A DNA stretch of 64,000 bases from Bin125 sp026705025 (GTDB taxonomy: Bacteria > Chloroflexota > Dehalococcoidia > Bin125), in NCBI GenBank assembly GCA_026705025.1, contig JAPPBN010000046.1, positions 124,001 through 188,000 on the forward strand, given 5' to 3'. The notes beneath the pieces are model-generated. The model was not told where the DNA came from. It did no database searches and saw only the letters and a list, made by a program, of their open reading frames with translations. The translations under genes and the position numbers were made by a program. Positions 24,862 through 33,218 of this stretch are shown here, one piece after another (position 1 is the stretch's first letter; each line of letters opens with the position of its first letter).

Positions 24862-27120
24862 TCACTGGGTGCGCATGAGGTCGTCGATGAGTGTCTGGTG
24901 GTCTTTGATTTCTCGGCCGGCGGAGTCGATGGTGACGTCGAGGAGGCGGCCTTCGAACTCGAATGGGGATTTGTAGCGGTCGTCGACCGGGGTCTGGCCG
25001 TCGCGGCCGACTTCGAGCGGCTCGTTGACGTAGTTGCGGTCTTGGAAGTGGATCAGGATGGCGGCTCCGGCCGGCTCGTCGTTGATGAACATGCGGACCG
25101 AGGCTTCGCCATCGCCGGCTCGAACGACGTCGGTGCGGAGGGTCACGGCTCCGACGGGGATGGCCGAATCAGAGACGATCCGACTGCGCTGGCCGAAGGC
25201 GTTGGTGGTGTAGCAGAGCCGATTGTGCTGGATGTAGAGCGCGACGCCGCCGAAGCGGCCGCCGTCGGCGAGGATGACGCCTCCCTGTGCCGCGTGGTCG
25301 CGCTCGATCTGCGCTTCGATTCGATGCGAGCTGCCGAGCAGGAACGGTCCCTGGCGGAAGAAGTGGGGCAGGACGGCGCCCTGCTGGAAGACCCAGCGGC
25401 CGGGACCGGGACGCTGCAGGCGCAACTGGTGACCGCCGGTCAGGTCGTCGAGCGGGAGTACGCCGAAGCGTTCGGCTTCCCGCCACCAGAGGTCGATCAT
25501 GTCCTTGAGCCGTTGCGGTTCAGCCTCGGCCAGATTGGTCAGCTCGGCGATGTCCTGCTCCAGGTGATAGAGCTCCCACGGTTCAGCGTCGTAGTCGGCG
25601 CCGGGCTCGTGGAAGGTGACAGCCTTCCAACCGTCGTGCCAGATGGCGCGGTTGCCGACCATCTCGAAGTACTGCGTCGCTTTTGGCGAGGGGGCGTCCG
25701 GGTCCTCCAGCGTGGAGCCGAGGGAAACGCCGTGCATGGGGATCTGTTCGACGCCATTGATTGACTCCGGCATGTCGACGCCGGCGAGGTCGAGGATCGT
25801 GGGGGCCAGATCGACGACGTGGCAGAACTGCCGGCGCGTCTGGCCGCGGGCGGCGATTCCCTTGGGCCAGGAGATCACCAGCGGAGCCCGAACGCCGCCC
25901 GAGTGGGTGTGCGATTTGTAGCGCTTGTACGGCGTGTTACCGGCCATGGCCCAGCCGCGCGGGTAGTGGTTCATGACCAGCGGACCGCCGAGGTCGTCGA
26001 GCCGCGGGGAGATGTCTTCCAGCGTGTCGCGCACAGCGTTTCGGCGGCGGGTGTGGTCGAACGTGCCGCTGGCGCCGCCCTCGGCCGATGCGCCGTTGTC
26101 CGAGATCGCGATGACGAGCGTGTCGTCGAGTTTGCCCAATCGATCCAACTCGTCCAGCAGGCGGCCGATCTGGGCGTCGGCATGGTCGAGGAATCCGGCG
26201 AAGACTTCCTGCATGCGGGCGTAGACCCGCCGCTCGTCGTCGTCGAGATCGTGCCAGGGGCGGACGTTGGGATTGCGCGGGGCGAGCTGCTGATCCTCGG
26301 GGAGCAGTCCGGATGCGCGCTGGCGGGCGAGGATCCGGTCGCGCTCGACGTCCCAACCGTCGTCGAATCGGCCGCGGTACTTGTCGGCCCAGGGGGCGGG
26401 AACGTGATGCGGGGAATGCGCGGCGGCGAATGCGACGTAGAGGAAGAACGGGGCGTCGTCGCCGGAGGAGGCCAGTTGACGCAGCCACAGGTTGGCGCGG
26501 TCGACGATCGCTTCGGAGAGGTGGTAGTCGTCGCCGGAATCGACGGTTGCCGGCGCGTCGATTCGCTCGTTGCCGAGGAAGAGTTCGGGATTCCACTGGC
26601 TCGTCTCGCCGAAGAGGAAGCCGTAGTAGCGGTGGAAGCCCCGCTGCAGCGGCCAGTGATCGTAGGGGCCGGCCGGCGTCTGCATGGTGCTGACGACGAG
26701 GTGCCATTTGCCGACGCACATCGTGCGATAGCCGCTGGGCTTGAGCATTTCGGCCAGCGTGCCGGCCTCGCGCGAGATGAATCCGGCGGTGTTGGGGAAT
26801 CCGTTGTCCATCTCGGTCACGCGACCGATGCCGACGGCGTGGTGGTTGCGTCCGGTCAGCAGGCAGGCGCGGGTGGGAGAACAGAGCGGGGTGACGTGGA
26901 AGTTGGAGTAGCGCAGGCCGCGTTCGGCTATTCGGTCGAGGGCCGGCGTGTCGATGCTGGAGCCGTAGCAGCCGAGCTGGGAGAAGCCGACATCGTCGAG
27001 CACGATGACGACGACGTTGGGCCGCTCGACCGTTGGTTCCTTGTTCCAGGAGCTTTCTGAATCGGCGATGGTGGTGCGAATCGTGCCGGTGAATCCGCGT
27101 TCGTGTTCCAACTCTGGCAT
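24862..27120 (-). CDS. Sulfatase (arylsulfatase-type, Cys-type formylglycine site)
   Basis: 752 residues from the ATG at 27120. The N-terminal metal-site Asp pair is in VVIVLDDVGFSQLGCYG (Asp42, Asp43). The sulfatase signature LCSPTRACLLTGR begins at Cys80, the residue expected to be converted to formylglycine. KWHL and SDNGASAEGG follow the usual order. No signal peptide is visible, so it would act in the cytosol unless exported another way. The C-terminal 200 residues form a beta-rich extension common in large arylsulfatases. The substrate is a sulfate ester, identity unknown. It is divergent from the first ABC importer operon, which suggests co-regulated use of sulfated compounds (inference). 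No maturation enzyme gene is in the window. Confidence 0.92.
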   Translation of the reverse strand: MPELEHERGFTGTIRTTIADSESSWNKEPTVERPNVVVIVLDDVGFSQLGCYGSSIDTPALDRIAERGLRYSNFHVTPLCSPTRACLLTGRNHHAVGIGRVTEMDNGFPNTAGFISREAGTLAEMLKPSGYRTMCVGKWHLVVSTMQTPAGPYDHWPLQRGFHRYYGFLFGETSQWNPELFLGNERIDAPATVDSGDDYHLSEAIVDRANLWLRQLASSGDDAPFFLYVAFAAAHSPHHVPAPWADKYRGRFDDGWDVERDRILARQRASGLLPEDQQLAPRNPNVRPWHDLDDDERRVYARMQEVFAGFLDHADAQIGRLLDELDRLGKLDDTLVIAISDNGASAEGGASGTFDHTRRRNAVRDTLEDISPRLDDLGGPLVMNHYPRGWAMAGNTPYKRYKSHTHSGGVRAPLVISWPKGIAARGQTRRQFCHVVDLAPTILDLAGVDMPESINGVEQIPMHGVSLGSTLEDPDAPSPKATQYFEMVGNRAIWHDGWKAVTFHEPGADYDAEPWELYHLEQDIAELTNLAEAEPQRLKDMIDLWWREAERFGVLPLDDLTGGHQLRLQRPGPGRWVFQQGAVLPHFFRQGPFLLGSSHRIEAQIERDHAAQGGVILADGGRFGGVALYIQHNRLCYTTNAFGQRSRIVSDSAIPVGAVTLRTDVVRAGDGEASVRMFINDEPAGAAILIHFQDRNYVNEPLEVGRDGQTPVDDRYKSPFEFEGRLLDVTIDSAGREIKDHQTLIDDLMRTQ

Positions 27121-27156
27121 CGGTGCGCCTCGCTTCTTGGCTCGATGAGGATCCAG

Positions 27157-27184
27157 TTGAGTGGACACGCGCATCGTCTAGAAT
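27157..27184 (+). promoter_or_regulatory. Sigma70-like promoter of the first ABC importer operon
   Basis: TTGAGT at 27157-27162 and TAGAAT at 27179-27184 are separated by 16 bases, upstream of the binding-protein ATG at 27237. A transcript would start near 27191, giving a leader of about 46 bases. Confidence 0.5.
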
Positions 27185-27194
27185 TAGGCAGGCT

Positions 27195-27210
27195 GTGCGC
27201 AAGTGCGCAC
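27195..27210. promoter_or_regulatory. Palindromic operator candidate just after the predicted transcription start
   Basis: GTGCGCA and TGCGCAC form a perfect 7-2-7 palindrome placed at about +5 to +20 of the predicted transcript, a position suited to a repressor. Confidence 0.45.
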
Positions 27211-27236
27211 TCTGAGAGCGAGATACAGGGAACTCG

Positions 27237-29138
27237 ATGACCAATCACTGGACGAACCTCCGCCGGACGCGTTTGAGCCGGCGGTCGATGCTCCGGGCGT
27301 CGGCTCGGGCCGGGGTCGGCGCTGCCGGGCTGGCACTGGTCGGCTGTGGCGACGATGACGACGACGATCAGCAGCAGGCGATGGCGCAGGCTCAGCAGCA
27401 AGACCAAGACCAGCAGCAGGCGATGCAGGATCAGGACCAGCAGCAGGCGATGCAGCAGCAGGCCCAGCAACAGCAGGCCATGCAGCAGCAGGACGACCAG
27501 GCCGAGCAGCAGGCGATTCAGCAGGAGCAGCAGGAACAGTCGGCGGCCGAGGCGCAGGCGCAGCAGGAAGAAGAGCAGGCCGTCGCCGACGACAACATCG
27601 ACTACAACGCGACGGCGATTGGCGCCTACGGCGCCTTCCCGCAGATTCTCGACCAGGGCAGCGCGCTGGCACGCGGCGGTCAGTCGGCGTCGAACAACTA
27701 TCACTTCGGCGCCGTGTTCCCGCTCGATCCGTTCGGCAGCGCCGTGCCCGGCGGGCTGGCGGAGTGGGAGTTCGTAGGCGCCGAGGCGCTGATCGTGCGG
27801 ATGAACGAGGGTCGGACGTTCCACAACGGCGATTCGGTGACGGCAGAGGACATCAAGTTCACGATCGACCGGCTGACCGGCAAGGCGGAGTACAACCCGG
27901 AGTACAACTCGGCCTGGACGGGCGAGCTGAGCTGGACCGGCGACAACGAGTTGCTGGATGAGAACACGCTGCGCATCGAGCAGGGCGCGCCGAGCGTCGA
28001 CGCGGCCAACAGTCTCGCGCTGGGCGGCTTCCCGGTGTTCCCCAAGAGCTACCTGGAAGAGGTCGGCGACGATGGCTACGGCCAGTTCCCGGTCGCGACG
28101 GGGTCGTTCAAGTTCGTAGAGTGGTCGCCGGACGAGTACATCAAGAGCGTCCGCAACGACGACTACTTCAACGACCGCGAATACGCCTACGCGCCCAGGC
28201 TGCCGTACCTGGCAGGGTTCGAGGCGCGGCTGATCCCGGAGATCGGCGCTCGCGTGTCGGCGCTGGAGGCGGGCGAGGTCGACGTGGCCAACTCGATTCC
28301 GCCCGACCTGGCAGTGCCGCTGGGCGAGACCGGCGACTACAACGTCTTCTATCACCCGGCGCAGCGTGGTCTGCACATCAAGCTGCCGATGACGATCGAA
28401 GAAGACCCGTACAACCCGGGTCAGCCGAATCCGTGGCGCGATCGGCGAGTGCGGATCGCGGCGAACCTGGCGGTCGACGTTGATGCGATCACGCAGAACA
28501 TCATGACCGGCCGGGAGAACTACACCTACACGCTGTCGTCGGGTCAGTTCGGGTTCCCCGAAGAGCTTCCCGAGCAGCGCTGGGGCTACGACCCGGAGGA
28601 GGCGAAGCGATTGCTCGCCGAGGCCGGTTATGAGGACGGCGTCGAAACCGACCTGATCTACCTGAGCGGTCTGTACACCAACGACCAGCTGTTCATGGAG
28701 GCGATCGCGGAGATGCTGCGCGAGGTTGGCTTTATCGTCAACCTGATTCCCGAGGACATCTCCAAGTTCCTGGGCGAAGCGCGCAACAAGGAGCTGGTCG
28801 CGCCGTATCTGTTCCCGCAGTCGGCGGGCTTTACCTCGATCGGTTCGATGGCGATCTCGGTCGACAGCGCCGCGACCTACGAGCACCGCGTGGAGGTGCT
28901 GAGCGACGAGCGGGCCGAGGTGGACCGGTTGATCGCCGCGGCGAAGACGGAGTTCGACACAGAGAAGCGGCGCGAGTTGCTCAGCGATCTGGTCCGCATC
29001 CACTACCTGGAGGCGTCCTGGATCTTCCTCTTCGAGCTGGTCCAGACGCACGTCGCGGCCTCGCGGCTGCACTGGGATCCGTACTTCCTGCAGCCGCCGT
29101 CGGTCGAGCTCTGGAACTTGAAGTCGATGAAGACCTAG
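27237..29138 (+). CDS. ABC transporter substrate-binding protein, family 5 (copy 1), Tat lipoprotein with poly-Gln spacer
   Basis: 633 residues. RLSRRSMLRASARAG is a twin-arginine signal that leads to a lipobox LVGC with Cys37 as anchor. Then come six Asp and about 75 residues that are nearly all Gln with some Ala, Met, Asp and Glu (38-118). The binding domain starts near 120 and has family-5 (peptide/nickel/opine) features such as VRMNEGRTFHNGDSVTAEDI, FTIDRLTG and RVRIAANLAVDVDAI. It would capture the solute outside the membrane and deliver it to the two permeases encoded next. A stem-loop separates it from the first permease gene. The ligand is unknown. Confidence 0.92.
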   Translation: MTNHWTNLRRTRLSRRSMLRASARAGVGAAGLALVGCGDDDDDDQQQAMAQAQQQDQDQQQAMQDQDQQQAMQQQAQQQQAMQQQDDQAEQQAIQQEQQEQSAAEAQAQQEEEQAVADDNIDYNATAIGAYGAFPQILDQGSALARGGQSASNNYHFGAVFPLDPFGSAVPGGLAEWEFVGAEALIVRMNEGRTFHNGDSVTAEDIKFTIDRLTGKAEYNPEYNSAWTGELSWTGDNELLDENTLRIEQGAPSVDAANSLALGGFPVFPKSYLEEVGDDGYGQFPVATGSFKFVEWSPDEYIKSVRNDDYFNDREYAYAPRLPYLAGFEARLIPEIGARVSALEAGEVDVANSIPPDLAVPLGETGDYNVFYHPAQRGLHIKLPMTIEEDPYNPGQPNPWRDRRVRIAANLAVDVDAITQNIMTGRENYTYTLSSGQFGFPEELPEQRWGYDPEEAKRLLAEAGYEDGVETDLIYLSGLYTNDQLFMEAIAEMLREVGFIVNLIPEDISKFLGEARNKELVAPYLFPQSAGFTSIGSMAISVDSAATYEHRVEVLSDERAEVDRLIAAAKTEFDTEKRRELLSDLVRIHYLEASWIFLFELVQTHVAASRLHWDPYFLQPPSVELWNLKSMKT

Positions 29139-29154
29139 GGCTCGCATCGCCCGA

Positions 29155-29171
29155 CGCTGCCTGAGGCAGCG
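29155..29171 (+). promoter_or_regulatory. Intercistronic stem-loop between binding protein and permease genes (operon 1)
   Basis: CGCTGCC / GGCAGCG with loop TGA, a 7-bp perfect stem without a following U-run. Its place at the 3' end of the binding-protein message suggests mRNA stabilisation or partial attenuation, giving excess binding protein over permease. Confidence 0.55.
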
Positions 29172-29182
29172 GGGAGCAAGCC

Positions 29183-30109
29183 ATGGCAGCGCACCTGATC
29201 CCGCGACTGCTGCAGTCGATCGCGGTCGTGTTCGTTGTGGTCTCGCTGGTCTTTGTCGGCAGCCGGCTGATCGGCGACCCGATCGAGGCGTATGCGGCGC
29301 GCAACGCCACGGAAGAAGCGATCGAGGCACAGCGCGATCGGCTGGGGCTGCTCGATCCGATGATCGTCCAGTACGGGAATTTCCTCTGGGGGGTGCTGAA
29401 CCTCGATTTCGGCGATTCGATCTTCAGCGAGCAGCCGGCCTGGGATGAGGTGTCGTCGCGGATGTGGGCGACGGTCCAGCTGAGCCTGGCCGCATTCGTA
29501 CTGATCCTGGCGGTCGGGGTACCGGTCGGGGTGCTGGCGGCGATTCGCCGAGGATCGATACCAGACCTGATAGCCAGGCTGTTCGCTCTGGTCAGCCAGG
29601 CGATGCCGAACTTCTGGCTGGGCCTGGTCCTGATCTTCATCTTCGCGGTGCAGCTCGGCTGGCTGCCGACCAGCGGGAAGGGCGGGTTCGAGAACCTGAT
29701 TTTGCCCGCGATCACGCTGGCCGGATTCGGCATGGCGGCGACCATGCGTCTCACTCGCTCGGGCATGTTGGAGGTGCTGAGCAACGACTACATCCGCACC
29801 GCGCAGGCCAAGGGGCTCGCCCAGCGCACGGTGATTGTGCGTCATGCCCTGCGCAATGCGTTGCTGGGACTGGTCACGTTCCTGGGGATCACGCTGGCGC
29901 AGCTCCTGGCCGGGTCGATCATCGTCGAGGTGGTCTTCGCCTGGCCCGGCGTCGGGCGCCTGATCTTCCGCTCGATTAGCCTGCGCGACTTTCCCCTGAT
30001 CCAGGTCGGCGTGTTGTTGATCGCGGTCTGGTTTGTCGTGATCAACATCCTGGTCGATCTTTCGTACAACTTCCTCGACCCCAGAATCCGCGTAGGTAGC
30101 GACGCATGA
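29183..30109 (+). CDS. ABC transporter permease, DppB type (operon 1)
   Basis: 308 residues with six predicted membrane helices. The first helix (LIPRLLQSIAVVFVVVSLVF) and the large loop after it are typical of DppB/OppB. The EAA coupling loop is NDYIRTAQAKGLAQRTVIVR followed by HALRNALLG, which docks onto an ATPase. It pairs with the DppC-type permease, whose ATG overlaps this stop codon by four bases. No ATPase gene follows in this operon. Confidence 0.92.
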   Translation: MAAHLIPRLLQSIAVVFVVVSLVFVGSRLIGDPIEAYAARNATEEAIEAQRDRLGLLDPMIVQYGNFLWGVLNLDFGDSIFSEQPAWDEVSSRMWATVQLSLAAFVLILAVGVPVGVLAAIRRGSIPDLIARLFALVSQAMPNFWLGLVLIFIFAVQLGWLPTSGKGGFENLILPAITLAGFGMAATMRLTRSGMLEVLSNDYIRTAQAKGLAQRTVIVRHALRNALLGLVTFLGITLAQLLAGSIIVEVVFAWPGVGRLIFRSISLRDFPLIQVGVLLIAVWFVVINILVDLSYNFLDPRIRVGSDA

Positions 30110-31029
30110 GCGGGCAGGCGGGCCAGACGAGCGCAACGCTCGCTGATGCGTTTGGGCAGACCAGCCAACGCTGGCGCGCATGGTCCCGACGCTTGCCACG
30201 CGGCTGGCCGCTGCTCTGCGTCTACCTGGCGGTCATGGGTCTGTTCCTCTTCGCGGGAATCTTCGCCGACTGGATTACTCCGCACGATCCGACCAAGCAG
30301 AGCCTGGTCAACCGGCTCCAGGATCCGGTCTGGCAGGCAGAGGGAACGTCCGAGTTCTTCTTCGGGACCGATGGTCTGGGCCGCGACATTTTGAGTCGGC
30401 TGATCAAAGGCAGTCAGACGTCACTGCTGGTGATCGTGACCATTATTCCCGGATCTCTCGTGCTTGGTACGGCGATCGGGCTGATCGCTGGTTGGCGCCG
30501 CGGGCCGTTCGATTCATTTGCGATGCGCCTGGTTGAGGTCCAGTTGGCCTTCCCGGCATTCCTGTTTGCGTTGCTGATCGCGGCGATGCTCGGACCCTCG
30601 CTGCGCAATGTCATCGTCATCCTGATTCTCTTCCTCTGGGCGTCCTATGCACGGCTGGTCCGGGCCGAGGTACTCAGCCTGCGCGAGCGTGAGTTTGTGC
30701 TCGCCGCGCGGACGATTGGCGCGTCGGACATCCGCCTGATGACCAGGCACTTGCTGCCCAATGTGGTCAACTCCGTGGTCATCCTGGCGACCTTGAATGT
30801 GTCGATCGTGATCATTGCCGAGGCGTCGCTGTCATTCCTCGGTGCAGGCGCCGGGCCGGAGACGATCTCCTGGGGGAAGATGGTGGCTGAGGGTCGCGAT
30901 CTGCTCAAGATTCGCTTCTGGTTAACCGGTATTCCGGGCATCACGATCATGATCATCGCCCTGGTCGGAAACCTGCTCGGAGACTGGTTGCGCGACTACC
31001 TGGATCCTCAGTTGCGCAACATCCAATGA
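30106..31029 (+). CDS. ABC transporter permease, DppC type (operon 1)
   Basis: 307 residues. A 35-residue hydrophilic N-terminus precedes six membrane helices. DPTKQSLVNRLQ and FFFGTDGLGRDILSRLIKG are hallmark DppC segments. The EAA loop is EREFVLAARTIGASDIRLMT followed by RHLLPNVVNS. Translationally coupled to the DppB-type gene (ATGA overlap). It is very similar to the DppC-type permease of operon 2, consistent with duplication of the importer. The 180 bases after it contain the start region of operon 2. Confidence 0.92.
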   Translation: MSGQAGQTSATLADAFGQTSQRWRAWSRRLPRGWPLLCVYLAVMGLFLFAGIFADWITPHDPTKQSLVNRLQDPVWQAEGTSEFFFGTDGLGRDILSRLIKGSQTSLLVIVTIIPGSLVLGTAIGLIAGWRRGPFDSFAMRLVEVQLAFPAFLFALLIAAMLGPSLRNVIVILILFLWASYARLVRAEVLSLREREFVLAARTIGASDIRLMTRHLLPNVVNSVVILATLNVSIVIIAEASLSFLGAGAGPETISWGKMVAEGRDLLKIRFWLTGIPGITIMIIALVGNLLGDWLRDYLDPQLRNIQ

Positions 31030-31157
31030 GGCCTGGTTAGAGTCCATTCGCCTGCGCAAGGTTGCGAGACTGCAGCTCTTGTCGCGGCAGTGGCAGAGCC
31101 GTGGCGTTGCCATGGTTGCCGAGCTTGCGGCTTCCAGGTCGCATTAGGCATTCGGAA

Positions 31158-31185
31158 TTCACTATCTTTCGCGGAAGCGAATAAT
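31158..31185 (+). promoter_or_regulatory. Promoter with embedded palindrome, second ABC importer operon
   Basis: TTCACT (31158-31163) and AATAAT (31180-31185) with a 16-base spacer. The palindrome TTCGC-GGAA-GCGAA (31168-31181) fills the spacer and touches the -10, as a repressor site would. The ATG follows at 31210. Confidence 0.4.
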
Positions 31186-31209
31186 TCCAGGAAGTGGAAA
31201 GAGAGAGCC

Positions 31210-33138
31210 ATGTCACGACACTGGACCAAACTTCGTCGGACCAAGTTAAGCAGGAGGTCGCTGTTGAGCGCCTCGGCGCGGGCGGGAGTCGGCGCTGCCG
31301 GCCTGGCGCTGGTCGGTTGCGGCGGCGATGACGACGACGATCAGCAACAGCAGACCGTCGCCCAGGCCCAGCCAGAGCAAGAGCAGCAGCAACAGGCCAC
31401 GCAGCAGCAACAGCAGCAGCAGGCCATGCAGGAGCAGGCTCAGCAGCAGGCCATGCAGCAGCAACAGGAGCAGCAGGCCGAGCAACAGGCGCAACAGGTC
31501 GAGCAGCAAGAGCAGGCCCAGCAGGAAGAGGAGCTGGACCGCTCGACGGCGCAGGAGGAGGCCGAGGTTTCGGAAGTTGACCTCGACGCCGAACTCATCG
31601 TCGGCTACGGCTCCTTCCCGCCGACGCTGGACATCACCACCGCCGGCGGCGGCGGCGGTCAGGGCGCCAGCAACAATCTGCACTTCGCAGCCCTGGCGGC
31701 GTACAACTCCGGTCGAGTCATTCAGGCCGAGGGCGGATTCGGCGACTGGGAGTTCACCGACGACCTGGGTAGTTTCATCTGGCGGATCAAGGAAGGCGTG
31801 ACCTTCCATAACGGTGAACCGCTGAACGCAGAGTCGGTCCAGTTTTACTGGGAGCGAATCCTCGGCCGGGCCGAGTACAACCCTGACTTCGAATCTCAGC
31901 TTCGCGCCCGCGCTGGCTGGATGGGCGACATCTCGGTCGTTGACGAGCAGACGGTCAGCATCGCGATGGATACACCGTTCGTCGACGCGCCCGAGCAGTC
32001 GGGCGGGATCAACTTCGGTCTGCTGCCCAAGCAGTACATCATCGAGAACGGTGACGACCATTTCGCCAACAACCCGATCGGTTGCGGCGCGTACCAGTTC
32101 ATGTCCTGGATCCCCGACCAAGAGATCCGCAGCGAGCGGTTTGACAACTTTGCCTTCGGGCACGATGCGCCGTTCCAGTACAAGGCCGGCTGGGCCAAGT
32201 ACATCACCGGCCGCTACTTCCCGGAGGAACAGGCGCGCGCGGCGGCCCTGGAGGCCGGCGAGGTCGACATCGCCTACCGGATCAGCCCCGACGTGGCCAA
32301 GCAGTTCGAGGATCGCGACGACTTCAAGGTGATCGCGCTGCCCGATGTCCGCGTGATGGCGCTGGAGTTGCCGGTCAATCAGTCGCTGGATCCGATCACG
32401 GGCGAGGAGAACCCATGGCGCGATGTCCGCGTGCGACAGGCCGCGAACTACGCGATCGACGCCGACGCGATCATCGAAAACCTGCTCACCGGGACCGAAG
32501 AACGCGCCTACTCGCCGTTCCCGGCCGGTTACGACCCGCCGATCGGCAACCTGCCCGGCCAGTACAACTACGACCCGGATAAAGCGCGTGCGCTGCTCGA
32601 GGAGGCTGGTCAGATCGGCTTCGCCTTCACGATCACCTTGCCGACCGGTCTCTGGACGGCCGACCGGATCTGGATGCCGGCTGTGCAGCAAATGCTCAAC
32701 GACGTCGGCTTCCAGGTCGAGATCGACTACGCCGACTTCGGTAATGCGCTGGCGCTGATCCGGAACAACGAACTGCCGCACCCGTTCGTCTTCAACCAGG
32801 CGGGCGTGTCCAGTGGCGCGCCGCTCGGTCCGGCCTTCGCCTACCGACTGGTCACGACCGTCGGCGCACCTTACTCGCACGCCCAGGAATCTGACGACTT
32901 CCTGCCGGAGTTCTCAGAGTTCCAAGCCCTAATCGAAGAGGCGAATGCGGAGTTCGATCAGCAGACCGCGAACGACCTGTACTACCAGGCTGCGGTGATC
33001 TCGTACGAGAACGCGTTCCAGGTGCCGCTGTTCGGTCTGCCTCACCTCTACGCGGTGACGCCGCAGATCCTCTACAACGAGTACTACGACACCTCGACCG
33101 GCCTCAACGCGATCTACGCGCAGAAGCTGAAGGCCTAA
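31210..33138 (+). CDS. ABC transporter substrate-binding protein, family 5 (copy 2), Tat lipoprotein with poly-Gln spacer
   Basis: 642 residues from the ATG at 31210. The N-terminus copies that of operon 1 (KLSRRSLLSASARAG, lipobox LVGC, Cys37). A GGDDDDD run and about 75 Gln-dominated residues follow (46-120), coded by irregular mixtures of CAG and CAA. The binding domain has FIWRIKEGVTFHNGEPLNAE, DVRVRQAANYAIDADAI and other family-5 landmarks. It differs enough from copy 1 to bind another ligand. The signal, spacer and order of genes show that operons 1 and 2 arose by duplication. Confidence 0.92.
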   Translation: MSRHWTKLRRTKLSRRSLLSASARAGVGAAGLALVGCGGDDDDDQQQQTVAQAQPEQEQQQQATQQQQQQQAMQEQAQQQAMQQQQEQQAEQQAQQVEQQEQAQQEEELDRSTAQEEAEVSEVDLDAELIVGYGSFPPTLDITTAGGGGGQGASNNLHFAALAAYNSGRVIQAEGGFGDWEFTDDLGSFIWRIKEGVTFHNGEPLNAESVQFYWERILGRAEYNPDFESQLRARAGWMGDISVVDEQTVSIAMDTPFVDAPEQSGGINFGLLPKQYIIENGDDHFANNPIGCGAYQFMSWIPDQEIRSERFDNFAFGHDAPFQYKAGWAKYITGRYFPEEQARAAALEAGEVDIAYRISPDVAKQFEDRDDFKVIALPDVRVMALELPVNQSLDPITGEENPWRDVRVRQAANYAIDADAIIENLLTGTEERAYSPFPAGYDPPIGNLPGQYNYDPDKARALLEEAGQIGFAFTITLPTGLWTADRIWMPAVQQMLNDVGFQVEIDYADFGNALALIRNNELPHPFVFNQAGVSSGAPLGPAFAYRLVTTVGAPYSHAQESDDFLPEFSEFQALIEEANAEFDQQTANDLYYQAAVISYENAFQVPLFGLPHLYAVTPQILYNEYYDTSTGLNAIYAQKLKA

Positions 33139-33168
33139 GAGGAGTTCAACATCGCCATCGCCTGATCG

Positions 33169-33197
33169 CAGGCTCCCTCCGGCCAGGGGGGAGCCTG
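33169..33197 (+). promoter_or_regulatory. Intercistronic stem-loop between binding protein and permease genes (operon 2)
   Basis: CAGGCTCCCTCC pairs with GGGGGGAGCCTG (12 pairs, one of them G-U in RNA) around the loop GGCCA. There is no U-run. It has the same position as the hairpins of operons 1 and 3 but a different sequence. Confidence 0.6.
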
Positions 33198-33218
33198 TCC
33201 AAAGGAGCCTGATCGACG

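Noticed and set aside
24293..24865. A 190-codon minus-strand frame spanning the gene-free island
   Set aside because: The translation is low complexity and contains the 10-base repeats in shifting codon phase, which is not expected for a coding repeat. No ribosome-binding site.
27348..27590. CAG/CAA-rich stretches as possible CRISPR or tandem-repeat arrays
   Set aside because: They are in-frame Gln codons inside binding-protein genes, without regular repeat-spacer structure.
26928..29330. An 800-residue open frame on the minus strand opposite the first ABC binding protein
   Set aside because: It is antisense to a clear family-5 binding protein; its Leu-rich part is only the complement of the poly-Gln codons. 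No family features or ribosome-binding site.
31246..32880. A 544-residue minus-strand frame opposite the second binding protein
   Set aside because: Same explanation: antisense of a Gln-rich, high-GC gene with rare stop codons.
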